A stretch of DNA of 64,000 nt from the NCBI GenBank assembly GCA_032718475.1, contig JAUCBJ010003333.1:1-64000 (forward strand). The letters are read 5' to 3'. The translations under genes and the position numbers were made by a program. Below the pieces are notes generated by a model. That model made no database searches and was not told the DNA's origin. It saw only the letters and a list, made by a program, of their open reading frames with translations. Positions within the stretch are counted from its first letter, which is position 1. Each line of letters opens with the position of its first letter. Origin of the DNA: Nemertoderma westbladi (Eukaryota; Xenacoelomorpha; Nemertodermatida; Nemertodermatidae). This document shows, in pieces, positions 43,713 to 54,013 of the stretch.

Positions 43713-46084
43713 TTAATTAATTAACCTATTTAATTGTTTAAACATATAAATATTACCATCCTCACCAACAACTACAAACTTCAATGAGTTTAAAGAACAG
43801 CTGATATTAATAGAATAAAGAACAGTTCTTATAGGAATTCTTTGTAAAAATTCACCTTTAACTGAAAATAACGAAATATTTAAATCGCCTCTAATAATAA
43901 TCGTATCACAATCTTTGTTTACAAAGTTCACAGCTCTGACCCCCTCTACAGTGTTTATTACAGCCGTAGGTTTGTAATTAAACTTAGTAATAATAGATAA
44001 TTTATTAACCCAATTAGTCGCTTTGCTAATCCAATCTAATTCCTTTATATTTAAACTTTCATTATTTATAGGAAACTGAATTCCGTCTTTAGAATAAACT
44101 AATACAACTGAACCCTTTACTACGGCTATGTAGGAGCTGTTGGGAGAGAAAGCGAATGCGGTTAAACTGAAACTTTCTAACTCAGTAACTGGGAATCCGT
44201 CGTCAGTTACTTTTACTAACCAACTGAATAACTTATTGTTACTTAACCCATAAACAAAAATAATTCTAGAATCAGATAAAACTACCAACCCGCAACCCTT
44301 TGCGAATTCACCAACAACCGAATGTTTCCCAGTTAATATATCGGTAAGAACTAATTTACCGCTCTCATCTAGAGTTGCTACTGTATTGTTACAGTTTAAT
44401 GCTACTAACTCACTAATCTTAGACCCCGGATTGGGTTGTAATTCTCTAATTAAGTGCCCCGGTTTCCCTACCAAGCAACGATATAATTCCCATCGTAATT
44501 CAGATTCTTCCTGTTCCCCTAAGAATCTCCCATATCGATAATATTCTCGGAGTAACTCAGCCGACTCTTTATAACTCCACACACTGAGTTTATCAGCCGC
44601 TCTACTAACTAAATAGTTCGATGGAGCAACAAAAACTAATTTCTCTACACGTTCAGTAGATGTTTTTGGTAAAGTAATAAATTTATTTTCATAATAAACA
44701 CAAATAATTCCGTTGCGACATGCGTAAGCGAAAACCGGTTGGTTTTCTATTCCAGTTAACGACATTATCCGACTCTCTCCGTCGTTATTTAGTTCAATAT
44801 TCCCTTCCATATCCATTATATGGAGGGAGTCCCACGTACTCGCTGCTATGGTAACCGGTTCCGTATCTAGAACAGCTCGAACCCCCAGGTATCCAGTTAG
44901 TTTACCACCGCTGGACGATTTTGTACCGACGCTGTTAATGTTTAGGGTTACAGTATCGGCCCCAATGTTACAGTAACACATAAACTTACCAGATTGAGTT
45001 ACATCCACGCGGCTGGATGTCAACTTAACCGGTCCGATTGTACCGGTTACCATTCGGTGGTGGGTTAGTTCTCCGGTTTTACCGACCAGTAGTTCCGCAC
45101 CCGATCGCCCGAATGGAAGTTCGGTTATTATAAGAACGCGATCCACCGCTCCGAGGTATTTAATTCCTTGGAGATGAATTTTGTATAACTCGTTGGTAAA
45201 TCTCCACCCCCATATCAGCTTCCCATCCAATAAGTTCCAACATTCTACATGGAACCATATCAACTCAACATTATCTTTATAACCTATAATTATTATATCG
45301 TCCGCAACCCAATCGAGACATTCTATAGCAAATCCACTGAACTCAAAGACTTTAATTGGCTTTTGTATTGAAGATAAATTAATAAAATCCCAAAGTTTAA
45401 CCCCCGGAGTTGGAGTTGGGTAAGTGGAGTAGGTTATTAGATGTTTAGCTGTTGGTGAGAATGAAACTCCAATATGAAGGGGGGTAATGAGGTTATATAG
45501 AAGATAATAAAGAAAGTTCTGCCTCGGGTCAGTTGGAGGAATTGGAGGTAGGCTGATAGGGGAGTGGGCCTCCCAAGTTATAGTGGAGTCGGGGACCTCC
45601 GTATTGATACAACTGATAGTCCCGTTGTGGGATGAGAAACAGAATATATTTGAATCCTTTGGATGGAAGTTTATACTGTTTGTGAGTATCGGTGATGTTT
45701 TATTGATTAAATCTTCCTCCTTTATTACCGAATGGGAATCAAAATGATCGAATATTAATTCTCCATCAGTTGAATCCCGAATATGAATCCATCCATCTAA
45801 AGTTCGGTAACATATTCTTCTTCCATCAGCCGATAATTTTGCATCATATAGCGATGGTTTGATATTAATTTTATCTTCTGTAATAATCTTCTTCCCACTG
45901 GCAGCATCGCAAATCATTAACTTATTATTGACGTAAACTAGAATCGTTTTTCCATCAGCAGATAACTGAATTCCATACGTCAACCGGGTCTCGTAATCCT
46001 TCAGTAACTTTATCGATAAGGTTTCATCTGTTTCATCTCTTGTTCTATTCATTGAGTTGATGAGATCGAAATAAAGTTTATTTT
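43713..46084 (-). CDS. Exon 2 of caspase-APAF-1 fusion gene: WD40 domain
   Basis: Begins after the splice acceptor TTTCATTATTTGCAG (last base 46085) and runs to a TAA at 43713. In phase with exon 1 it reads NKLYFDLINS and then the 779 residues that start at the internal ATG 46052. The body is built of beta-propeller repeats with the usual degenerate WD40 signs: LSADGKTILVYVNNKLMICD, LSADGRRICYRTLDGWIHI, FSPTAKHLITYS then GVKLWDF, FSPNSSYIAVVKGSVVLVYS. Length and position fit the two propellers of APAF-1/Dark, which in those proteins bind cytochrome c or hold the scaffold inactive; whether this one senses anything is unknown. Taken alone the ORF could be a separate WD40 gene. The phase match and linker similarity make a shared gene likelier. 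Confidence 0.8.
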
Positions 46085-46205
46085 CTGCAAATAATGAAAT
46101 AACAACACAAACTAAGCAGATGATTATAATAAATTATAATTGATTAATAATAAAATATTATTTACAATTTACAAATATTAATAGGGTATTGTTCTACTTC
46201 TAATA

Positions 46206-46390
46206 TGGTATGTCCGGCTGTCCGGTACAATGCCAGACAACTGTAGCCTGTAGGCTGAGGTAAAAGTGGATGCTGGAGCGACACAACCGGTCCATATAAT
46301 ATAAGCAGCATGCAAGCAAGATATATAGGCCCGTGCCATAGACAGTAAAGGGGATAATGAAATAGGCCTATACTGTATATATCCATACCA
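46206..46390 (-). repeat. 3' LTR of gypsy-type element
   Basis: 185 bp with perfect 7-bp inverted ends; 182 of 185 positions match the 5' LTR. Confidence 0.95.
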
Positions 46391-46499
46391 ACTCCCCCTT
46401 TAGGCGATTTTGTCAGTTCAAAATTGTTTACAGTGAACCCCATACAACATATTATAGTTTAAAAATAATAAATGACTACACATTATTCTAGTGTAATAA

Positions 46500-47204
46500 T
46501 TAATTGTTATAGTCTCCAAATCTAACAGTAGGTTTTGTTACACGAGTGCTGCGGCGTATTACACTCTTACTTTCAGTTTCCAATTCCGGTGTTGGAACTG
46601 TTTTCTGTTGGATTGGGTTCGGTGGTGTTTCGAGTTCAATGACCTCGTGGTAGCGACGGAGAAAACGTCTGTTTCGCCACCATGTACGACCTGAAGGTAG
46701 TTTAACGTGGTAGTCTCGTCGTTTTCCGGCCCCAACTATAATACCGACACGATCCCAACGTTTAGATCTGGAGTCTTGCAGGCAAACTTTTGTGCCTATT
46801 AGGAATGGTTTGAGGTCCCGCGCCGTTGAATTGTAGTGTTTGACGGCTTTCTCGCGAATAGTTTCGTGTCGTGTGTCAGCTGTCTCGGCTGACTGCTGCC
46901 ATTTCGGGTCAAATGAAGTGTGATGGGCTGGTACACGCGATCGCAGGTTGCGCCCAAAAACGATCTGGCTTGGTGAGCGACCATCCGCGTGTGGTGTGTT
47001 TCGTACCTCGAGTAAACCTTCGAGGAATTCCTCAGAATTTATGTCTGAGGTTGTCGTTTTTGCCAATATAACTTTAATGAGTTTTACGTGGCATTCCGCG
47101 TCCGCGTGCCCGTTACTGGACGGCGTACTAGGCGCCCATTCGACCCCCCAACGTTGCAGGAATTTCCTAAAGTTGGATGTGGCGAATTGAGGTCCTCCAT
47201 CGCT
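46500..47204 (-). pseudogene. Integrase core end and C-terminal domain, gypsy-type element
   Basis: Open frame directly after the TGA at 47205-47207, in the same frame as the upstream integrase part. It holds the second catalytic Asp (SDGGPQF), the likely catalytic Glu near ADAECHVK, and a C-terminal module with RWDRVGIIVGAG and YHVKLPSGRTWWRNRRFLR, resembling the GPY/F module of this group. It stops at 46500. Confidence 0.75.
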
Positions 47205-48380
47205 TCAAAGTTTGGTTGGAACGCCTAAGTCGACGAAACATTTCCGTAACAAGCTGACGACTTGTTGTGATGTTGGGTCATTACGCCATTGACCAACGAG
47301 TGGATAACCAGATAACAAATCTGTGCAAACAATGTAGTGTCGGCCGGCGAGAGAGAATAGGTCTGTCAATGCATGTTCAAAGGGTCTGGTTGGCTGTGGG
47401 TCGGCAACCAACGTCTCCTTCGGCAGGCTTGGTAGTCGTTCTTGGCACTGATGACATTGCTGAACCATTTGGATTATGTCATTGTTTATTCCCGGCCAGT
47501 AGACTGCGGACCGCGCTCTTTGTTTTGTCCGCGTCATACCCTGGTGGGCGGCATGTAGGCGTTCTAGAATTTCGGCTCGTTTCGCACTAGGTATAACCAG
47601 GCGTGGACCATATAATACCAGGCCGTTATCTACGGAGAGTTCGTTATGTATGGATTTAAATTGCTGGACGAATCCGGAGGTGTGGTTTTCAGTTGTGAAG
47701 CCGCTTAGGATTTCAGTAACTAATTGCAGATAGGCCTTATCGTTTAAGGCTACCTTCCGGATTTCCTCGATAATGGGGTCTGTTGTAGGTGGTTCTAGAA
47801 CGTTTTCAGGATCTAAGTCCCGAGTATCAGTCAATGCTATCCGTATAGCTGCTATGGTTCTTGTGACATCGTCATCTTCCTTTAATAATTCATCAGTGGT
47901 ATCGGGGTCATCCACTGGAGCTCGGCTGAGACAGTCTGCAATTTTATTGTCTTTACCTTTTTGCCACACTAATTCAAATTGATATTTCGATTGCAGCTGA
48001 GCTTTAATTTGCTGGAGTTTTGTATTATCGACTTGATCCAGGGTTTGTTTATTGAAGATTGAAAGTAAAGGCCGATGGTCAGTCATAACTTTAAAACTTT
48101 ATAATCCAGCTAAATATAGGTGGCATTTACTCATTGCATATTTTATAACAATGGCTTCCAATTCTATTGAGGCATACCGGGTTTCGGCATCCGATATAAA
48201 TCGGCTTCCACAGGCAATGAACTTCCATTTATTATTATTATTTTGCAGTAAATCGAAGCCAAATCCGTTCAATCGACTGGCGTCTACTTCTAACCATGTT
48301 TCTGCGTGCGGATCGAAGGGTACCAGGATTGGAGGTTTTAGAAGTGTGGATTTAACAGCCTCGAATGCATTATCATGCAT
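47205..48380 (-). pseudogene. RNase H and integrase N-part, gypsy-type element
   Basis: One frame with a single internal TAA (48099-48101) and a TGA at the end (47205-47207). It shows the RNase H start (WLEVDASRLNGFG), TDHRPLLSIF, then the integrase zinc finger (H-x3-H in LHAAHQGM, then CHQC) and the first catalytic Asp (LTDLFSL). Confidence 0.8.
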
Positions 48381-49216
48381 TATTTCCCATGTAAAATGGT
48401 TGCGAGTTCATACTCGCGCAATGGAGTCGCTGCAGCACTGCCTTCCGAGGAAAAGCAACCGAGTTGGTTAACGAGTCCCATAAAACTTCTGAGTTCACTT
48501 ATGTTAGTTGGTTTGGGAAACTCGGAGATTGCCTTTACTTTGTTGGGGTCTGCCTCGATGCCGTTGTGTGAAACGATATATCCTGCGAACTTTACTCGTT
48601 CTTGAGCAAAGTTGAACTTTTCAGGATGGAGGGTGATGCGACCTACTCATCGGTTTAAGTTGGCCTTTGATGGCAAAGACGTCACTAAACTCTTCCAGAA
48701 GTTTTTGTTTTATTTTGTCTACGAGTTCAGCATCTATGTTAATAGGTGCAACCACTTGATTTTCCTTCACTAAATGGAGTGGTATGGGGAATTCGTCGTG
48801 GACGATGTTGAAGGCTTTACAAGCTGTAAAGGAAAGATAAATATCTTTAATTCCGTCACAAATATAAACCCATTCGTTGTAACGCATGTTTTCAATCTGT
48901 AGAGTTAGTTTTAAATGTCCCATACATTTTATTGGATTGCTGTTTATTGCTTCCAGTGGCTCGTCTAATTCTCTAAGTTTATTTATAGATATACCGAGGC
49001 GATTTAGAATACCGATTCCACCAGCGGTGACGTCTGCGCCGGTGTCTGCAATGCAAGCGCTTGTTGTTAGCAGTTTCCCCGTACCGGTATGCACGAATTG
49101 TACGGAGATGCGAGGTTTACCGGCCTCCCAGGCTAGTTCGCGTGGTTCGAGCCAATTTTCGCGAGGGAAATCGCACCGGAAGTTGCCTTCTTTGGTTGGC
49201 GACATAGATGGGTGCC
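48381..49216 (-). pseudogene. Protease and remains of RT, gypsy-type element
   Basis: From the high end: a retropepsin domain with active site IADTGADVTAGG and a linker LLEEFSDVFAIKGQLKPM, typical of the start of RT. The sequence then jumps at about 48640 to the end of RT (TLHPEKFNFA, FAGYIVSHNGIEAD, ISELRSFMG). The RT palm, including the YxDD box, is missing, so no polymerase can be made. Confidence 0.8.
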
Positions 49217-49228
49217 TGTATGGAATCC

Positions 49229-49918
49229 ATCCAAAAAGTGCGCCGGATAGCGCGCCGACCAATTTTTATGCGCGCCGCGCGCCGATGCCATTTCGAAGAT
49301 AAACCCCACGCCAACTAAATTTTTAAGCACGCCGATGCAATTTCGAAGAAACCCCGCGCCAACTAAATTTTTAAGCGCGCCACACATTGAAACAATTTTG
49401 AAGAGCGCCACGCCAATGCAAATTCAATTTTGAGGGAGTGTAACCAATCTGTTTCTGAATCTGAATCAATTTTTAAACAGCTAATGCTATTTTTAAGGCA
49501 CTTATCCATAATTGTTAAACCTGTAATGCTGTAGCCTAAACTAACAAATCGGCGCCGGTTTTTTTTTTGGGAGCGCCACGCGCCGCGGCCGCCCTATATC
49601 TGTATACAACAGTAGCCTAACCACTGAACCATATAACAGAAAAAGAAAGGCGAGCAAAGCGAGCCGAAATTTTTAAACAGCTAATGCTATTTTTAAGGCA
49701 CTTATCCATAATTGTTAAACCTGTAAACTAACAAATCGGCGCCGGTTTTTATTTTTGGGAGCGCCACGCGCCAAAGCTGAAAGCCGGCGCGCTTTACGAT
49801 TTTCAAGCGCGCCGCGCGCCACGCGCCTAAGTCGGCGCGCTTTACGATTTACGAGCGCGCCACGCGCCACATTGGCGCGCTTTTATTGCAAAGTGCGCCG
49901 GATTAATCCGGCGCAAAG
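49229..49918. mobile_element. 690-bp GC-rich insert nested in the gypsy-type element
   Basis: Flanked by near-identical 12-mers TGTATGGAATCC (49217-49228) and TGTATGGATTCC (49919-49930). The ends are loosely inverted (AAAGTGCGCCGGAT and, from the other end, CTTTGCGCCGGATT). The inside is dense in GCGCGCC and GCGCCACGCGCC, and has one long direct repeat (49470-49584 and 49670-49772). No ORF. It looks like a short non-autonomous DNA element; I cannot name a family. Confidence 0.55.
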
Positions 49919-49930
49919 TGTATGGATTCC

Positions 49931-51156
49931 AGTCTGGGATGGGTGAAGTGGCCGATACGTTCACATTTTTTGCATTCGCGGCCAATGGCTTTACACAGTT
50001 TATCTTTCTCGTGAGGTCAAACTCCACCATATTTCCATCAGCGATTATTGTCTCGTATTTGTGGATGGGGTTTGAATTGTCGACCTTTACTGGAGCTCCG
50101 TTGGCTATCTGACTTACTAAAATTACGCCCTCGGTTCTGAGGTTTAACTGCGTTAACTTTGTATGTCAGTCGTAGTTCTTCCCGAACAGCCAGCTCCCGA
50201 TTACGGCAAAAATCGACAGTTTCATCGCGGGATAGGGCAAGCCTTTTACCCAAAAGTTCCTGGCGTACCTCCTCATCCCGTATACCGCAAACTATTAAAG
50301 TGGAGATCCAGTCATCCTTTGTCATAACTTCGATGTTTGCGTCATCCACCAGTTCGCACAACTGAATGTAGTAATCGTCGAACGACTGTTTGTCTTCCTG
50401 TTTAGTCCGTACCAGTTTGTAGCGGTCTACAGTTATATTCTGTTGTGCGCGGAGGTGTTCCCGTATTTTTACAAGGATTTCGTCCATTGACAGTCGGGTA
50501 TCTTGAGGAATTTTGACAGCATAATGCATCCGGTTCAGGAAATCAGGGCTGCAATAGGGTATGAAAAGAACGTTGCCACCTGATCTTCCATCGGTTTGCT
50601 GTCGAGTTTTGTCACCCGGGCATAATTGCGCCATGTTGTCTCCCACCATTTAAATGTTTTGTAGGAAACGTCATCCTCGATAATGTTTGGCGGGTGTACT
50701 GTACAGTGAGTTTGGTTGCCTCGCGGTCTTGGGGACGTCTGGAGCTTCCGTGTGTTGCCGATCCCGGGCCCGCAGCTGCTATTACGTCGCGCTCTTCCCG
50801 CAATCCCTCAAGTAAACGCTGTTGGTTTGATCGACGAGGTAGAGGAGTTGTCTGTGCTCTTCCGCCCGTTCTCGTCGTTCAACCCGCTGTTCTTCCATTC
50901 GTTTAGCATCCTGGTCGACAAAGTGCGCGAAGAGTTTAGCTAAATCGGAACCTCCGACTTCTCCGGTTTGTTCAGGTTCTGATTCTGCTCCTTCTACGAA
51001 CTTTAGCAACCGTTTTCTAAGAACTGTTGTTGCCGTTCTGTCGCTGTGCTTAATTCCGGCATTTGCGAGGTGTGCTTTAATAGTCGCCCGGTCAAGGTGT
51101 TCTATCAAAGCTGGATCAATTTCCCACGTTTCATCCTGGGTTGGGAGTTCGTCCAT
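49931..51156 (-). pseudogene. Gag of gypsy-type element, three frames
   Basis: Starts at about 51156 (MDELPTQDETWEIDP), with a helical SAP-like start (IKAHLANAGIKHSD, RLLKFVEG). It shifts frame near 50790 and 50640, then gives a capsid-like segment (ILVKIREHLRAQQN, LCELVDDANIEVMTKDDW) and ends at 50038 in a Ser/Arg/Lys-rich tail. A Cys-rich zinc-knuckle remnant (RECKKCERIGHF) lies just past that in another frame, cut by the nested insert. Confidence 0.7.
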
Positions 51157-51336
51157 CACGCAAATTAAATATGTTTTTTTAATATATGAAAATTCCAATT
51201 ATTAATTATTAAGTAAACAACGTCAGAACGTGCAGAAGTGCAGTCGATCGATGATGGATCGGTGATATTGCAGTGCAGTTTATTGCGTAAGTTCAAGCGC
51301 AGCGCGGTACTGGTACTGCGCCTATCTCACACGCCA

Positions 51337-51521
51337 TGGTATGTCCGGCTGTCCAGTACATAGCCAGACAACTGTAGCCTGTAGGCTGAGGTAAAAGTGG
51401 ATGCTGGAGCGACACAACCGGTCCATATAATATAAGCAGCATGCAAGCAAGATATATAGGCCCGTGCCATAGACAGTAAAGGGGATAATGAAATAGGCCT
51501 ATACTGTATATATCCATACCA
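51337..51521 (-). repeat. 5' LTR of gypsy-type element
   Basis: 185 bp; partner of 46206-46390, with TAATA outside at 51522-51526. Confidence 0.95.
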
Positions 51522-51825
51522 TAATAGAGAGGGATATTTATAATACCGGTACGAATAATCTGCTATCCAATATTAAGTAATATCCATGCTATGGGGGGGG
51601 GGGTCTTTTTTTAAATTTCTTTGTAATACATCTGTATCTTTGAGTCAACATCGTTGGAAAAACAGAGATTTCGTGACTTTTCATAAAGTTTAATGGGCAA
51701 TCCAACAGAGCAAACGCCAAAACATCTCTTTCGTCCCTTTCTTGTACCCATCTCAGTATTTTCTGTGCTAAAATTGCAACAGATTTTATTATAACTTTTC
51801 GTTGGCACAGCTTTTGCAAAGTCGT

Positions 51826-51960
51826 CTATGACATCCAGATGGGATAGAACTGGTGACCTCCGGGTTGGAAGTTTGACGCTCTAACCATTCAGCTAGCGGC
51901 CAGGCAAAAGATAGAACTGGAAATAACAATTCTATCTGGTAAATAAAGTGTCACAGTACG
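51826..51960 (-). mobile_element. tRNA-derived SINE, copy 2
   Basis: Similar over about 100 bp to 12918-13032. The tRNA-like head reads TAGCTGAATGGTTAGAGC (A box) and AGTTCTATCCC (degraded B box) on minus from about 51901. It lies in the intron of the apoptosome gene, antisense to the other intron LINE fragment and in the gene's own direction. Confidence 0.65.
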
Positions 51961-52029
51961 CCGATGATGCAAAGTTTTTTATAATTGATGATGACGCTGA
52001 TGTTCTAGAATTCCTACTAGTTTTATTAT

Positions 52030-53048
52030 AACAATTTTCTCTGGTCTCAGGCCTCGAACTAAAATGAATCCAAAACCGAAATTATCCGTATCGGCAAAAC
52101 AAAGAATTCTAGAGTGAAACTATGCCCCCATCGTAAATTAAAATGGTTAGAGCCGGATTAACCCTTCAATGTCCTCGGTGTTTTAATATCCTCTGATACT
52201 ACCAAAATAGAAAAAATGAATTTTACACGATGCATTAAAAAAGTTAAGATGACAATAAATTTATGGAGAAAACATAAGCTGACACTTTTAGGTAGAGCTA
52301 CCATCATTAAATCACTCATACTGCCAAAATTTATGTATAGCTTCTCGTGTTTGAAAACACTATCGCAAACTACCATGAACAATGACATTAAACGACATTT
52401 TGTGGGAAGGAAAACCTCCAAAATTCAAACATAATATACTTATTGCGGATATTACAACTGGGGGTATAAAACTGCCAGACATAGTGGAGTATGCAAAAAG
52501 TCAGAAAATAAAAAGGATAGCTAAAATCTCTAAAAGAGAAAGCTAAGTTATATGGAACGAACTCGCATGAAATAGCTTTACAACAAGTATAAATAATGAG
52601 ATTTTTATATGTTGCTGTAACTTACACGAGAAGGTATGGGCCTGTGTAAAAATGAATTCTGGGAAGAAGTTCTTGCTATCTGGTGCAAACTTATTAATAC
52701 ATGTGATCAGAAAGACACAGATCTACAAGAAACAAAAATAATAAATTAAGATTACATCTGGCTTAATTCCAAAATAAAAATTAACAATAAACCACTATTT
52801 TGGCCAGATTGGATCTCAAAAGGAGTATATTTATTGTGCCACTTAATTGCACCAGTAGCTAACAATCAGTTCCGTTATATAAGTCTCATCGATGCTATTA
52901 CGCCGACCCACAGAAAGAAACTAAGAACTAAAATTCAAAGTCCAGCCTTTATAAAATCTCATTATATTTTAGGAGTAGTGGGGTCAACAAACCGCGCGTA
53001 CCTCACTTTCATACATGAAAAAATACAAACAAATAAATTAATAATTTA
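52030..53048 (+). mobile_element. L1-like LINE 3' fragment, decayed
   Basis: A plus-strand frame at 52216-52434 encodes INLWRKHKLTLLGRATIIKS and LPKFMYSFSCL, the thumb region of L1/Tx1-type reverse transcriptases. Past a frameshift the sequence gives LIADITTGGIKLPDI, and later a segment up to 53048. Stops are frequent. It is antisense to the apoptosome gene. Confidence 0.75.
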
Positions 53049-53752
53049 ATTAATAATTAATTTGAAAATAAATAATTCAATATTAAAATATAAATTTAAA
53101 GCTGTGCCCAACAAAAAGTTATAGGGCCAAATAATTTGATAAATGAATTGAATTAAATGAATGGATAAAATAAATTATTTTTTCCATTTCTGAACAAAAC
53201 ATTTAACATCACACCATAATAATTTGAAACCACTCATTCGCCCTAACACCAATAATAAAAGATTTTATGGCTCACTAAAATTAATTTATTTGCAGTATTG
53301 CGGTATTTTTGCAGGGAGCAGGTGAGAGGCGTATTGTTGCAAAGGCTGCCTGGGGGTACATGTTGTGACAGGAGAAACAGTTAAGAAGATTATTTTTTCG
53401 ATTCAGTTATTCAGTACTGAGTAATAAATAGCCTTTCAAATAAATGTAAAGTGCATTTTTTATTCGTATGAAATTAAATTTTCTGCTAACTTATTTCATA
53501 GACTAAATTTAGTGAATTTGTTATCGATATTTCGCTTATTCCACTTTTCGTTGTTTCATTCTCGAGTTATGGAAACTTTTGTAATTTTCACCCAAAATTG
53601 AAAAATTTGTAATTTTGGTGCAGCACCACATTTGACACCAAAAAATGATCATAAAACACACAAAAATTTCGAAATATCTTGCCATTTACGGATTCAGCGC
53701 CGAAACTTACTACTAGAGGTACTTCTTCAGCCGTTAGGCCAGGGTTTCCTCC

Positions 53753-53873
53753 ACTAGAGTTTCCTCAGGGGGACCGCGCTGGAAATAGTAATCATACGTT
53801 AACGTTGTGCGTATTGCACAACGTTAACGTATGATTACTATTTCCAGCGCGGTCCCCCTGAGGAAACTCTAGT
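53753..53873. repeat. Perfect palindrome, 58-bp arms, 5-nt loop
   Basis: 53753-53810 is the exact reverse complement of 53816-53873; the loop is GTATT. No mismatch in 58 bp. Confidence 0.97.
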
Positions 53874-53942
53874 ACTCATTTAACTTCCATTTAAGTTTGC
53901 AAGGCAGATTTTGCGCCCTGGCTTTAAAACATTCTCGCCGGC

Positions 53943-54003
53943 CTCCATGCGGGGATCAAAAACACGACCTCCGGAGAGATATGAACCACTACACCAAGAA
54001 GGT
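53943..54003 (-). ncRNA. tRNA-like sequence, probably a relic
   Basis: On minus: A box TGGTGTAGTGG, then CTCTCCGGAG in the anticodon area and a weak B box (TTTTTGATCCCC). The B box and stems are degraded, so it is more likely a pseudogene or SINE head than a working tRNA. Confidence 0.35.
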
Positions 54004-54013
54004 GGGACTAACA

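Larger units (their letters stand above)
46206..51521 (-). mobile_element. Ty3/gypsy-type LTR retrotransposon, defective
   Basis: Two 185-bp LTRs (46206-46390 and 51337-51521), with TGGTATG...CATACCA ends, differ at three positions. Both outer flanks read TAATA (46201-46205 and 51522-51526), a 5-bp target duplication. The domain order on minus is Gag, zinc knuckle, protease, RT, RNase H, integrase, that of Ty3/gypsy. A primer-binding site starting TGGCGTGTGAGA follows the 5' LTR, and a purine tract (AAAGGGGGAGT) precedes the 3' LTR. The RT core is deleted, a 690-bp insert splits Gag from protease, and integrase carries a stop. Confidence 0.95.

Noticed and set aside
43713-46052. The WD40 ORF as an independent single-exon gene starting at its own ATG
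   Set aside because: Possible, but the upstream acceptor, the matching phase and the linker similarity to APAF-1 fit better with its being the second exon of the caspase/NB-ARC gene.
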